Below, piece by piece: positions 8,717-17,280 of a stretch of 64,000 nucleotides of DNA. This DNA comes from DATIRA01 sp963766505 (GTDB lineage Bacteria > Pseudomonadota > Gammaproteobacteria > Steroidobacterales > Steroidobacteraceae), in assembly GCA_963766505.1 (NCBI GenBank), contig CAVYAL010000005.1, positions 1,240,001 through 1,304,000 of the forward strand. The letters are read 5' to 3'. The notes under the pieces are model-generated. The model saw nothing but the letters and a program-made list of their open reading frames with translations, had not been told where the DNA came from and did not search any database. The stretch's first letter is position 1. Each line of letters starts with the position of its first letter. Both the position numbers and the translations under genes were made by a program.

Positions 8717-9604
8717 ATGTTCTCAATCAAGGCGGTGTCCGAGGCCACGGGACTCAGCGTAGAAACGCTGCGCGCCTGGGAACGGCGCTATTCGGTCGTC
8801 GTTCCGGAACGGGACGCTTCGGGCCGAAGGGTCTACCGTCCCGAAGACGTCATACGGCTCAGGCGACTCCGCGAAGCAACGGAGCGCGGGCACCCGATCG
8901 GGCGCCTGTCGCAGCTAGACGAGCACCAGGTCGCGGAGCTGTTGCAGGCACCGGCGGACAGCAGCTCCGCTACACCGGGCAACGTGCTCGTCCGGCGGAT
9001 CCTCGAGGCAGCGGAACGTTTCCGCCCGGCGGACTGCGAACAGTGCCTGACGCTCGCCATCTCGCTGATGAGCGCGCAACAGCTGTTCGACGAGGTTCTG
9101 AAGCCGCTGCTCACCGAAGTGGGCAATCGCTGGCACCGTGGGCAGTTCTCGATTGCCCAGGAGCGACTGGTTTCCGGGGCCGTGCGCAAGCACCTCGGCC
9201 TGTTTCTCGACACCTTCGATCGGAATTCGCACGGCCGTGCGATCGTCTTCGCGACGCTCGAGGGGGAACGCCACGAGCTCGGCCTGCTGATGTCGGCGAT
9301 CCTCTGTGCGAGCCGCGGCTTCAAGGTGCACTACCTCGGGCCTGACCTGCCGGCAGCGGAGATCGCCCGTTACGCGCGCGAGGTCGGCGCAAGCGTCGTC
9401 GCGCTGAGCGTCGTTCTCGAGGACGGGTTGCCGGTGCTGACCGAAGCACTGCGCGAACTGGTCGCCGGGATCAAGCCTGATCAGGCCGTGTGGCTCGGCG
9501 GCTCCGCGATCGAACGCCTCGACGCTGCCGCGACACCCGAAGGATGCACGATCGTCCGCGACCCGTTCGAACTGGAGCGGCGACTGGAAATGCTGGCCGC
9601 CTGA
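8717..9604 (+). CDS. MerR-family regulator with cobalamin-binding domain (CarH/LitR-like)
   Basis: 295 residues: MerR winged helix about 1-70 (SIKAVSEATGLSVETLRAWERRY), a helical cobalamin-cap domain about 90-165, and a Rossmann B12-binding domain about 170-295. The lower-ligand motif is ExHxxG with His186 in GERHELG. Trp139-His140 and Glu149 sit where CarH has Trp131-His132 and Glu141, but the next residue is Arg150 instead of His, so the W-x9-EH motif is incomplete. Relatives use adenosylcobalamin as a light sensor and repress carotenoid or DNA-repair genes in the dark. None of those genes is adjacent. ATG 8717 was chosen because the MerR domain starts there. Confidence 0.88.
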   Translation: MFSIKAVSEATGLSVETLRAWERRYSVVVPERDASGRRVYRPEDVIRLRRLREATERGHPIGRLSQLDEHQVAELLQAPADSSSATPGNVLVRRILEAAERFRPADCEQCLTLAISLMSAQQLFDEVLKPLLTEVGNRWHRGQFSIAQERLVSGAVRKHLGLFLDTFDRNSHGRAIVFATLEGERHELGLLMSAILCASRGFKVHYLGPDLPAAEIARYAREVGASVVALSVVLEDGLPVLTEALRELVAGIKPDQAVWLGGSAIERLDAAATPEGCTIVRDPFELERRLEMLAA

Positions 9605-9733
9605 TTGCGCCGTGCCGGTGCCGGATGCGCCTTGCGCCATTTCCACAGCGCTTCGCGCTCGGCCTCCGGCAACGCCCACAGGCCAGCGTGCGCAACACGC
9701 CCCACTGGCGACCAGTTGCGACGCTCGGCGGGT

Positions 9734-10351
9734 TCAGGGGCGCAGTTCTGCGGAAGTCTCGCGAAGACTGCCGAGCAGCGTGGCGAACGCCGCGTCGGTG
9801 GCCTGCTGGAAGGCTCCGATCAGCGCCGGCCGGCGACGCTCGCTGGCCGTCGCCGATGCAGCCGCGGAAAAACTCGCGACCCGCCGGCCATTGCGCAGGT
9901 CGACCAGGCTGGCCTGGAGTTCCACGTCCACGCGCGGCGCATGTCCTTCCCCGGCATCGACAGCCTCGAAACGGCGCAACTCGAGGTCGAGCAGCAACTC
10001 GGTCGGGACGCGGCTCGGAGCCGCCACCGTGGTCGCGAACCGGCCGTCGGCCGCGAGCGCCTGCACCAGCAGCTGCTGCAGCATCGACGGCGCCGGTTCC
10101 GCCCAGCGCACGCCGGCGAAGTAGTCGAACCCCCGTCCCGGCTGCACCACCGCCAGCCGGTCGGTGTCCAGCGCGGCAGAGGCCCGGGGCCTGGCGACCA
10201 CCAGTGCGAGCTCTAGCGGCTGGCCACCATGTTGCACTTCGGTCGCACTGAGACGGTAGACGGCAGGCGGCTCGGCGTTCGATTTCAGCAGGCCGCCCGA
10301 ACAGGCGCTGCAGGCCAGCGCGGCAGCCAGGACCAACGCGACGCGCATCAT
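9734..10351 (-). CDS. ABC-type transport auxiliary lipoprotein (PqiC-like)
   Basis: 205 residues with an N-terminal hydrophobic signal ending in ALACSAC, so probably a lipoprotein although the lipobox is not ideal. The remainder resembles the ABC_trans_aux/PqiC (DUF330) family: PPAVYRLSATEV near the start, then VVARPRASAALDTDRLAVV and a late GAFQQATDAAFATL helix. Such proteins work in the envelope with MCE-domain lipid transporters. It is last in the minus-strand operon permease - ATPase - MCE protein - lipoprotein; its ATG overlaps the MCE stop by 4 bases, which supports the assignment. Confidence 0.85.
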   Translation of the reverse strand: MMRVALVLAAALACSACSGGLLKSNAEPPAVYRLSATEVQHGGQPLELALVVARPRASAALDTDRLAVVQPGRGFDYFAGVRWAEPAPSMLQQLLVQALAADGRFATTVAAPSRVPTELLLDLELRRFEAVDAGEGHAPRVDVELQASLVDLRNGRRVASFSAAASATASERRRPALIGAFQQATDAAFATLLGSLRETSAELRP

Positions 10352-11283
10352 GGTGCTATCTCCACGCCCGTTTCCTCGCGCTCGCGCAGCAGCCTGGACG
10401 GGTTCTCCCGCAGGCTGCTCGCGAGTCCCTGCACTTCCGCGCTCGCCTGCCTCAGGTCTACCAGCAGCTGCTGTAACTCGACGAGACTGCTACCGGTGAA
10501 ACCCGCGAGGCTGGACTCGTTGGCGGAGATCACACGCTCGACGCTCGAGGCGAGCGAGGCGACGCGCTCCGTCGCCGTCCGCAGGCTGTCGAGCGATGCC
10601 GCAAGCTGCGGACCGGAACTCTCGAGCAGGCCGTTCGCCTGCTTCAGCAGCGTGCCGGTGTCGCTCGACACCCGGCGCAGTTCCGCGAGCAGCACCTGCG
10701 CCTCGGAGGCCACGGCGGGCAACCCGCGGGAGGTTTCCTCGAAACCGGCCAGTGCGCCACGGACCGCGGCGATGTTCTCGTCGGAAAGCACGCGCTCGAT
10801 GCGCTCGACCACGGCGCCCACGTCGCCGACGAGGTCCGGCAGCCGCTCGAGGAACGCCTCGATGTCGCCCTTGCGCGACAGGATCACCGGATAGCGGTCG
10901 CCCATCGCGAGCGGCTGGCTCGAATCCGCCTCCGGGTCGAGCTGCAGATCGATGAACAGCAGGCCCGTGAGCCCCAGCAGGCCGAGGCGCGCACGGGTCG
11001 CGCCGGAGATCGGCGCGGTCGAGTCGATCTCGGCCAGGATCTTCACCCGGCCTGGATTGTCGGTGTCCACGCGCAGGTTCTCGACGCGGCCCACGTCCAC
11101 GCCGAGATATCGTACCGGGCTGCCCTGGGCGAGACCGCTGACCGAGCCGTCGAAGTAGACCTCGTACATTTCGTATTCCCGGCGGTCGCCCCTGCCGGAG
11201 TACCACCAGACGAATGCGAAGGCTGCGGCCAGCACCAGCAGCGCGAAGGCCGCGACGGCCGCGTATTTCGCGTCACGTTCCAT
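10348..11283 (-). CDS. MCE-domain (MlaD-like) periplasmic lipid-binding protein
   Basis: 311 residues from ATG 11283. A single N-terminal membrane anchor (about 7-27) is followed by an MCE domain about 35-115 with GSPVRYLGVDVGRVENL and LTGLLFIDLQL. After this comes a long region of amphipathic helices rich in Leu, Ala, Ser and Glu, as in MlaD/PqiB-type proteins that form a hexameric ring or tube between membranes. The ATG overlaps the end of the ATPase gene by 11 bases. Likely part of a phospholipid or other hydrophobic compound transporter; the substrate cannot be told from sequence. Confidence 0.92.
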   Translation of the reverse strand: MERDAKYAAVAAFALLVLAAAFAFVWWYSGRGDRREYEMYEVYFDGSVSGLAQGSPVRYLGVDVGRVENLRVDTDNPGRVKILAEIDSTAPISGATRARLGLLGLTGLLFIDLQLDPEADSSQPLAMGDRYPVILSRKGDIEAFLERLPDLVGDVGAVVERIERVLSDENIAAVRGALAGFEETSRGLPAVASEAQVLLAELRRVSSDTGTLLKQANGLLESSGPQLAASLDSLRTATERVASLASSVERVISANESSLAGFTGSSLVELQQLLVDLRQASAEVQGLASSLRENPSRLLREREETGVEIAP

Positions 11284-12058
11284 CCCTGCCCTCCGCCGGA
11301 TCCTCCATCGACCTGCCGCGTGCACCGTGGAAATACTCCCGGATCCACGGGTGCTCGCTCTTCACGATCCCCTCCAGCGTATCCACTACCAGCTTGCGGT
11401 CGACGAGTACGCCGACACGGTCGCATGTCCTCGCCAGGGTGTCCAGATCGTGGGTCACCATCACCACAGTGAGCTCGAGCGTTTCGCGCAGGTAGATCAC
11501 CAGGTCGTCGAAGGCGGTGGCCGCGATCGGATCGAGCCCGGCGGTCGGTTCATCCAGGAACAGCAGCGGCGGGTCCAGCGCCAGCGCCCGCGCGAGCGCT
11601 GCGCGCTTCACCATGCCGCCCGAAAGCTGCGCCGGGAATTTCGCAGCGGTTTCGAGCGGCAGGCCGACCATGCGCAGGCGCAGCTCGACCAGGTCGTTCA
11701 GCGCCTGCTCGGAGACGTCGACCGCCTCCGCGATGGGCAGGATCACGTTCTCCGCCACCGAGAGCGAGGTGAACAACGCCCCGTGCTGGAAAGTGACCCC
11801 GTAGCGGCGCTTGACCTCGCGAAGCTCGCGCTCGCCCATCGAGGTGATGTCGCGCCCCTCGACCTCGACCGTGCCGGAATTCGGCCGATGCAGGCCCAGC
11901 ATCGTCCTGAGCAATACGGACTTGCCGCTGCCCGAACCGCCGACGATTCCGAAAATCTCCCCGCCATGCACGTCGAAGCTGACCCCATCGTGCACGAGCT
12001 GCGCACCGAAGCGGTTGACCACGTCGCGTACGCGTATGACCGGCGGGGCCTGGTTCAT
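11273..12058 (-). CDS. ABC transporter ATP-binding protein, MlaF-like
   Basis: 261-residue ABC ATPase. Walker A is GGSGSGKS, the signature is LSGGM, and Walker B is LLFLDEPTAGLDP followed by the H-loop in VMVTHDL. LSGGMVKRAALARAL is typical of the MlaF/MkI (lipid, MCE) subgroup. Its ATG shares the last A of the permease stop codon (1-base overlap), and the MCE gene overlaps its end, so the four genes form one transcription unit. Powers lipid movement across the inner-membrane permease. Confidence 0.95.
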   Translation of the reverse strand: MNQAPPVIRVRDVVNRFGAQLVHDGVSFDVHGGEIFGIVGGSGSGKSVLLRTMLGLHRPNSGTVEVEGRDITSMGERELREVKRRYGVTFQHGALFTSLSVAENVILPIAEAVDVSEQALNDLVELRLRMVGLPLETAAKFPAQLSGGMVKRAALARALALDPPLLFLDEPTAGLDPIAATAFDDLVIYLRETLELTVVMVTHDLDTLARTCDRVGVLVDRKLVVDTLEGIVKSEHPWIREYFHGARGRSMEDPAEGRDGT

Positions 12059-13173
12059 CAGAAGTCGATCTCGAGGAAGAAGATCGCGAAGATCGCGTCA
12101 GCGAAGATCACCAGGAAGATCGACTGCACGACGGCCACGGTCGTCAGTCGTCCGAGCTCGCGGGAAGACTCCCGTACCTGCAGGCCACGCAGCGTACCGG
12201 TGAGCGCGATCAGCAGCCCGAACACGGGCGCCTTGACGAGTCCCGCCCAGAAAGTCGTTTCGCCGATGGCCGCATCGAGCCGCATGACGAACTGGGGCCA
12301 GGGCAGGTCGATCAGGTACCTGGTGAGCAAGGCGCCACCGGCGAGGCCCATCGCGTCGGCGACGATCGTGAGCAGCGGCAGCGCGATCACCAGCGCCACG
12401 ACCCGCGGCAGCACCAGGACCTCGTAGGGATTGATCCCCATCGACTCCAGCGCGTCGACCTCGTCGTTGAGCTTCATCACGCCGAGCTCGGCCGCATAGG
12501 CGCTGCCGGTACGGCCGGCGACCATGATCGCCGTGAGCAGCACGCCAAGCTCGCGCAGCACGCCGATCGCGACGAGGTCCACGGTGAAGATCTCGGCGCC
12601 GAAGGGGCGCAACTGCTGCGCACCGATGTAGGCAGAGATCACGCTGATCAGGAAGGCGATGACCGCCACGACCGGGATCGCCTGTACGCCGGTTTCGTAA
12701 ACGTGGCGCACTACGGACGGCACCCGCCACCGGCGCAGGCTCGCCCAGGCCGCGGCGGCCGTGGTGATCAGCTGGCCGCCGAAGGTCAGCGCCTCCACCC
12801 AGCTGAGCACTCGCGCCTCGATGGAGCGGCCGAGGTCGATCAGCCAGCGCCGTGGCGTGCTCGCCTCCGGCGCCGGCAGCGCCCCGCGCTGCTGCCCTGC
12901 GAGACGGTCGAGGTAGGCGGAATGCTCGGGCGGCGAACCCTCGGTGCGGACGGTCACGCCGCGCGCAGCGAGGCGCTCGCTCGCACGGCGGATCAGCCAC
13001 GCCGGCCCGATGTCCGTCTCGCCCACGGAGCGAAGGTCCAGCAGCAGCTCCGACGAACCGGTACGCTCCGCGTCGCGCAGTACGGACTCGAGCTGCGCGG
13101 CGTCGGCCATGCGGAGATCTCCCGCAAGCCGCAGCCGCGAGACCGCCGGATCGAAGTCGGCCTGGAATCCCAT
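12058..13173 (-). CDS. MlaE-type ABC permease with N-terminal STAS-like domain
   Basis: 371 residues from ATG 13173. Residues about 1-95 form an MlaB/STAS-like domain (RLRLAGDLRMADAAQLESVL, LLLDLRSVGETDIG), here fused to the permease rather than separate as in E. coli MlaB. The rest is MlaE: GAQQLRPFGAEIFTVDLVAI, VLLTAIMVAGRTGSAYAAEL, EVDALESMGINPYEVLVLPR and four or five membrane helices. An upstream ATG at 13272 would add 33 arginine-rich residues and leave only 25 bases to the divergent antiporter gene, so it seems less likely. First gene of the lipid-transport operon. Confidence 0.9.
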   Translation of the reverse strand: MGFQADFDPAVSRLRLAGDLRMADAAQLESVLRDAERTGSSELLLDLRSVGETDIGPAWLIRRASERLAARGVTVRTEGSPPEHSAYLDRLAGQQRGALPAPEASTPRRWLIDLGRSIEARVLSWVEALTFGGQLITTAAAAWASLRRWRVPSVVRHVYETGVQAIPVVAVIAFLISVISAYIGAQQLRPFGAEIFTVDLVAIGVLRELGVLLTAIMVAGRTGSAYAAELGVMKLNDEVDALESMGINPYEVLVLPRVVALVIALPLLTIVADAMGLAGGALLTRYLIDLPWPQFVMRLDAAIGETTFWAGLVKAPVFGLLIALTGTLRGLQVRESSRELGRLTTVAVVQSIFLVIFADAIFAIFFLEIDF

Positions 13174-13297
13174 TCGGGTATCTAGCGCGTGAAGTGGGCC
13201 ACCGGTGACGGATAGGACTCGCGCATCGTGGCATCTCCTCCTGCGAAGCGAAAGCCGCCGGAATGCTAGCATCGCAACGCATGGCAGGTGAGGGGCA

Positions 13298-15277
13298 ATG
13301 GCCGGCGAGATTCTCTCTCAGATCCTGATTCTGCTGGCCGGCTCGGTGCTGGTGCTGAGCCTCGTGCGCCGCTTCGCGCTGCCGCCGATCCTCGGCTACC
13401 TGGTCGTCGGCATGCTGCTGGGCCCGCATGCCCTCGGGCTCGCCGCGGACGACGAGGCGATCCGGCTGCTGGCCGAGTTCGGCGTCGTCTTCCTCGTGTT
13501 CACGCTGGGACTCGAGTTCTCGCTGGCCCGAATGGTCGCGATGAAAGCCGAGGTGTTCGGCATCGGTGGCCTGCAGGTGTTGCTGACGACCGCCGTGTTC
13601 GGCGGAGCGGCCTGGGCCTTCGGCATCCCGGTGCCGGTAGCCATCGTGCTGGGCGGCGCGATCGCGATGTCCTCGACCGCCATCGTGCTGCGGCAGCTCG
13701 GGGAACAGCTGGAGCTGAACAGGACCCATGCGCGACTGTCGCTCGGCATCCTGCTCTTCCAGGATCTCGCCTTCGTGCCGCTGCTCGCGCTTGCGACCGC
13801 GGTGTCGGGCGGCGGCGAGGTGCTCAGCCCGGCGTGGCTGCTGGGCATGGTGGGACGGGCGCTGCTGGCGCTGCTGGTCGTGCTGATACTGGGCCGCTGG
13901 CTGCTGCGGCCGCTGTTCCACGAGATCTCGCGCCACCGCAGCTCGGAGATCTTCACGCTCACGGTGCTGTTCGTAGCGCTCGGTGCCGCCTGGGCGACGC
14001 ACGAGCTCGGCCTGTCCATGGCTCTGGGCGCTTTCCTCGCAGGCATGCTGCTCGCCGAGACCGAGTTCCGTCACCAGACCGAGGCCGTGATCAAGCCGTT
14101 TCAGGACATCCTGCTGGGACTCTTCTTCATCTCGGTCGGCATGCTGCTGGACCTGCGGCTGCTGTTCTCGCAGCTGCCCCTCGTGCTGTTGCTGCTCGCT
14201 GCGCTGCTGGTCGTCAAGGCGTTGATCGTGTTCCTCGTGGTCAAGCGCTTCGTGCCGAACTCCCACAAGGCGCTGCGCACCGGGCTGATCATGTCGATGG
14301 GCGGCGAGTTCGGCTTCGCGTTGCTGACGGTGCTGCTCAACGCGCGGGCCGTGGACAGCGCGATCGTGCAGCCGCTGCTGACGGCAATCGTGCTGAGCAT
14401 GATGCTCGGGCCGCTGCTGGTGCGCTACAACGGCCGCATCGCGGACCGGCTGCTGCGCCGGCGGACCGTGGACCCGTCGGAAGTGGCGCTCGAGACCGCG
14501 GCGACCCGGGACCTCGCGCGCCGCGAGCACGTGATCATCTGCGGCTTCGGCCGGGTCGGCCAGAACCTCGCACGGGTGCTGGAGCAGCGCGGCTTCGAGT
14601 TCATCGCACTGGACCTGGACCCGCACCGGGTCCGCGAGGCCCGCCAGGCGGGCGACCCCGTGGTCTACGGCGACTCGGCGCACCCCGAGGTCCTCGAGTC
14701 GCTGGGCCTCGCCCAGGCCAGCGTGGTCGTAGTGTCTTTCCATGCGCCGGACACGGCGCTGCGGATCATCCGCGTGGTCCGCCGGATGCGCAAGGACGTG
14801 CCGATCCTGGTGCGCGACGAGGACGACAGCAAGCTCGACGAGCTGCTGGCGGCCGGAGCGACGGAAGTGATACCGGCGACGTTCGAGACCAGCCTGTCGC
14901 TCGTGTCCCATGTGCTGCTGTTCCTGAACACGCCGATGCGCGAGGTCGTGCAGCTGACCGACGAGATCCGTCACGATCGCTACGGGATACTCCGCAGCGT
15001 GTTCCGCAGGTCGGGCGCACGCGCGATCGACGAGACGCACTCGCTTCGCCAGCAGCTGCGTACCGTCATACTGCCACCCGGCGCCTATGCCGTCGGGCGA
15101 AGCATCCGGCGCCTCGGGCTGCACGAGGGCGAGGTCGTGGTCAACGCGCTGCGCCGCGACGGTATCGTGGGCCGGGACCCCGATCCGGAGACGCTGCTGC
15201 GCGAGGGCGACGTGCTGGTCCTCTACGGTACGCCGGAGCAGCTCGAGATCAGCGAATCGAAGCTGCTGATGGGTTGA
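13298..15277 (+). CDS. Kef-type cation/proton antiporter (CPA2) with RCK domains
   Basis: 659 residues. The N-terminal 380 residues form the CPA2 antiporter unit with about 12 membrane helices (GYLVVGMLLGPHALGL, FLVFTLGLEFSLARM, GGAIAMSSTAIVLRQL). Residues about 405-520 are an RCK_N/TrkA_N nucleotide-binding domain with HVIICGFGRVGQNLARVL, and about 570-655 an RCK_C domain. The order resembles YbaL/KefB-type K+ efflux or K+/H+ exchange proteins; the specific ion and the redox control are unknown. It is divergent from the Mla-like operon and reads toward purT. Confidence 0.92.
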   Translation: MAGEILSQILILLAGSVLVLSLVRRFALPPILGYLVVGMLLGPHALGLAADDEAIRLLAEFGVVFLVFTLGLEFSLARMVAMKAEVFGIGGLQVLLTTAVFGGAAWAFGIPVPVAIVLGGAIAMSSTAIVLRQLGEQLELNRTHARLSLGILLFQDLAFVPLLALATAVSGGGEVLSPAWLLGMVGRALLALLVVLILGRWLLRPLFHEISRHRSSEIFTLTVLFVALGAAWATHELGLSMALGAFLAGMLLAETEFRHQTEAVIKPFQDILLGLFFISVGMLLDLRLLFSQLPLVLLLLAALLVVKALIVFLVVKRFVPNSHKALRTGLIMSMGGEFGFALLTVLLNARAVDSAIVQPLLTAIVLSMMLGPLLVRYNGRIADRLLRRRTVDPSEVALETAATRDLARREHVIICGFGRVGQNLARVLEQRGFEFIALDLDPHRVREARQAGDPVVYGDSAHPEVLESLGLAQASVVVVSFHAPDTALRIIRVVRRMRKDVPILVRDEDDSKLDELLAAGATEVIPATFETSLSLVSHVLLFLNTPMREVVQLTDEIRHDRYGILRSVFRRSGARAIDETHSLRQQLRTVILPPGAYAVGRSIRRLGLHEGEVVVNALRRDGIVGRDPDPETLLREGDVLVLYGTPEQLEISESKLLMG

Positions 15278-15323
15278 GCCGCCCGCCTCGCCCGGGCCCG
15301 GTCCGGCAGGTAGGATGCCTGCC

Positions 15324-16514
15324 ATGACTTCGCTAGGCACGCCTCTGGCCGCTTCCGCTACCCGGCTGCTGCTGCTCGGATCCGGCGAACTGGGCAAGGA
15401 AGTCGCGATCGAGGCACAACGTCTCGGTGTGGAAGTCGTCGCCGCGGACCGCTACGCGAATGCGCCGGCGATGCAGGTCGCCCATCGATCGGTCGTGCTC
15501 GACATGCTCGACCCGGGCGCACTTCGGGATCTCGTGCTGCGTGAGCGGCCGTCGCTCGTCGTCCCGGAGATCGAGGCGATCGCTACGCAGGCGCTGATCG
15601 AGCTCGAACGCGAAGGCGTCCGCGTGATACCTACCGCAAGGGCGGCCCGGCTGACCATGGACCGCGAGGGCATACGCAGGCTCGCGGCGGAGACACTCGG
15701 CCTCGCCACTTCCCCGTATCGCTTCGCCGGCGACGAACAGGAATTCCGCGAGGCCGTGCGGTCGATCGGGCTGCCCTGTGTCGTGAAGCCGGTGATGAGT
15801 TCCTCTGGCAAGGGCCAGAGCGTGGTCCGCAGCCCGGACGGGGTCGACGCGGCCTGGCAGCTCGCACAGTCCGCAGGACGGGCCGGGGCCGGACGTGTGA
15901 TCGTCGAGGGTTTCGTCGCGTTCGACTACGAGATCACGCTGCTGACGCTGCGTCACCCGGGTGGCACGAGTTTCTGCGCACCGATCGGACACCTGCAGGT
16001 GGACGGCGACTACCGCGAATCCTGGCAGCCCCAGCCGATGAGCGCGGCGGCGCTCGAGGAGGCGCAACGGATCGCGGCCGCCGTGACCGCCGAGCTGGGC
16101 GGCGCAGGGATCTTCGGCGTCGAGTTCTTCGTGCGTGGCGAACAGGTCTGGTTCAGCGAGGTCTCACCGCGACCTCACGACACGGGACTCGTCACGCTGG
16201 TCTCGCAGGACCTGTCGGAGTTCGCACTGCACGTGCGGGCGATTCTCGGGCTTCCAGTACCGGCGATACGTCAGCTCGGCCCTGCCGCGTCCTCAGCAAT
16301 CCTGCTGCAGGGTGAATCCAGCGACGTACGCTTTCATGCGCTCGATCGGGCGCTGGCTGAACCGGACGTTCAGCTCAGGCTCTTCGGCAAGCCCGAGGTG
16401 CATGGCAAGCGGCGGATGGGCGTGGCCCTGGCACGTGCCGGGGACATTGCCGGCGCGCGAGAGGCAGCGAGGCGCGCAGCCGAGGCCGTCGTCGAGCACG
16501 CGGAACTGCGCTGA
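15324..16514 (+). CDS. purT: Formate-dependent phosphoribosylglycinamide formyltransferase PurT
   Basis: ATP-grasp enzyme of purine synthesis that makes formyl-GAR from GAR, formate and ATP; 396 residues, as in E. coli. The start was fixed by alignment in mind with the family N-terminus: MTSLGTPL, then RLLLLGSGELGKEVAIEAQRL. The ATG at 15315 lies just upstream, but AGGTAGG stands at a better distance from 15324. Further marks are VPEIEAIATQALIELE, SSGKGQSVV and the metal/ATP region FFVRGEQVWFSEVSPRPHDTG. It follows the antiporter by 46 bases and converges on dps. Confidence 0.97.
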   Translation: MTSLGTPLAASATRLLLLGSGELGKEVAIEAQRLGVEVVAADRYANAPAMQVAHRSVVLDMLDPGALRDLVLRERPSLVVPEIEAIATQALIELEREGVRVIPTARAARLTMDREGIRRLAAETLGLATSPYRFAGDEQEFREAVRSIGLPCVVKPVMSSSGKGQSVVRSPDGVDAAWQLAQSAGRAGAGRVIVEGFVAFDYEITLLTLRHPGGTSFCAPIGHLQVDGDYRESWQPQPMSAAALEEAQRIAAAVTAELGGAGIFGVEFFVRGEQVWFSEVSPRPHDTGLVTLVSQDLSEFALHVRAILGLPVPAIRQLGPAASSAILLQGESSDVRFHALDRALAEPDVQLRLFGKPEVHGKRRMGVALARAGDIAGAREAARRAAEAVVEHAELR

Positions 16515-16538
16515 CCCCGGCCCCGCACCCGCCGCCGC

Positions 16539-17021
16539 TCAGCGGTCGGCCTGCAGGTGCGCCTCGAGCAGCCAGAGCTGCTTGTCGAGCTCGCGCGAGA
16601 CGCCGGTGAACAGGTCGCTGGTATCGGCATCACCGGCTTTCGCCGCTTCGTCAATCGCCTTGCGAACCGACTTCGCCAGTCGCGCGAGTGCTTCGGCGAG
16701 CGCGTCGAGGTGCGCGCGGCCTTCGCTGATCTCGATCGCATAGGGTTCCAGCCTGCTGCGTCCGGCGACCGCCTGCAGCGTACCCTCGGCGACGCCGCCG
16801 AGTGCCGTAGCCCGTTCAGCCATCTCGTCGATGTGGCCGGCGAGCGAGCTCGCGATGCTGTCGAAGAGTTCGTGCAGCGAGATGAACTGCGGGCCCTTGA
16901 CGTTCCAGTGAGCATGCTTGGCCTGCAGTTGCAGGTCGATCGCATCCGCCAGGTTCGCGTTGATCAGGCCGACGATCTTCTCCCGGGACTTCCTCGGCAG
17001 GTCTATCCGAGTGCTGTGCAT
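16539..17021 (-). CDS. dps: Dps-family ferritin-like DNA starvation protein
   Basis: 160 residues. Dodecameric mini-ferritin that oxidises and stores iron with hydrogen peroxide and may coat DNA. The ferroxidase residues lie in KHAHWNVKGPQF and HELFDSIASSLAGHIDEMAER, the usual intersubunit site (His, His, Asp, Glu). A strong ribosome binding site (AAGGAGAAG) precedes the ATG. The N-terminal tail is short with a few basic residues, so DNA binding may be weak. It stands alone and is convergent with purT. Peroxide control would be expected, but I see no certain OxyR site. Confidence 0.93.
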   Translation of the reverse strand: MHSTRIDLPRKSREKIVGLINANLADAIDLQLQAKHAHWNVKGPQFISLHELFDSIASSLAGHIDEMAERATALGGVAEGTLQAVAGRSRLEPYAIEISEGRAHLDALAEALARLAKSVRKAIDEAAKAGDADTSDLFTGVSRELDKQLWLLEAHLQADR

Positions 17022-17217
17022 GTCGCTTCTCCTTCATCGTGAATTTCAGGGATCAATTGTCCCGTCGGGTGCTGGCAGGCCCAACAGAACCTCGCTATCG
17101 GGGACATGCAGGCGGTCTATCGCGACGACGATACGTCTTTAATTCTTTTTTAATCAATTGCTTAGCGAATTGCCGAGGCTACGATCCGGCGCTGGAGCGC
17201 AGCCTTTGACGGACGCC

Positions 17218-17246
17218 TTTACAAAAAATACACATGCGACTATTTT
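17218..17246 (+). promoter_or_regulatory. Sigma70-like promoter of the tetR-pump operon
   Basis: TTTACA (17218-17223) and TATTTT (17241-17246) are separated by exactly 17 bases and stand just before the tetR start. A start of transcription near 17253 would fall inside the palindrome at 17248-17267, as expected for a repressed promoter. Confidence 0.5.
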
Positions 17247-17247
17247 C

Positions 17248-17267
17248 TGACATGATGTCAATGTCAG
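17248..17267. promoter_or_regulatory. Palindromic operator for the TetR regulator
   Basis: TGACATGATGTCA (17248-17260) is a perfect 6-1-6 inverted repeat, and a further ATGTCA half site follows at 17261-17266, giving a second pairing CTGACAT / ATGTCAG. It lies between the candidate -10 box and the TetR start codon at 17281, so binding would block initiation and make the regulator control itself and the pump genes. Confidence 0.6.
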
Positions 17268-17280
17268 CCAGGACGGGCAC

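Noticed and set aside
9481..9705. Small minus-strand open frame beside the MerR-B12 gene, with the segment AHAGLWALPEAEREALWKW
   Set aside because: The residues look protein-like, but no start codon with a ribosome binding site or family match was found, and the 3' part runs through the MerR gene. Left as a possible remnant.
13174..13272. Longer start of the Mla permease at ATG 13272
   Set aside because: Would add an arginine-rich leader unlike the family and leave only 25 bases to the divergent gene; kept as an alternative only.
12098..15397. Minus-strand open frame of 1099 codons across the Mla permease and the antiporter genes
   Set aside because: Antisense to well-recognised genes; residue composition is low-complexity (Gln, His, Arg, Glu) and no domain is recognisable. 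Long shadow frames are normal at this GC content.
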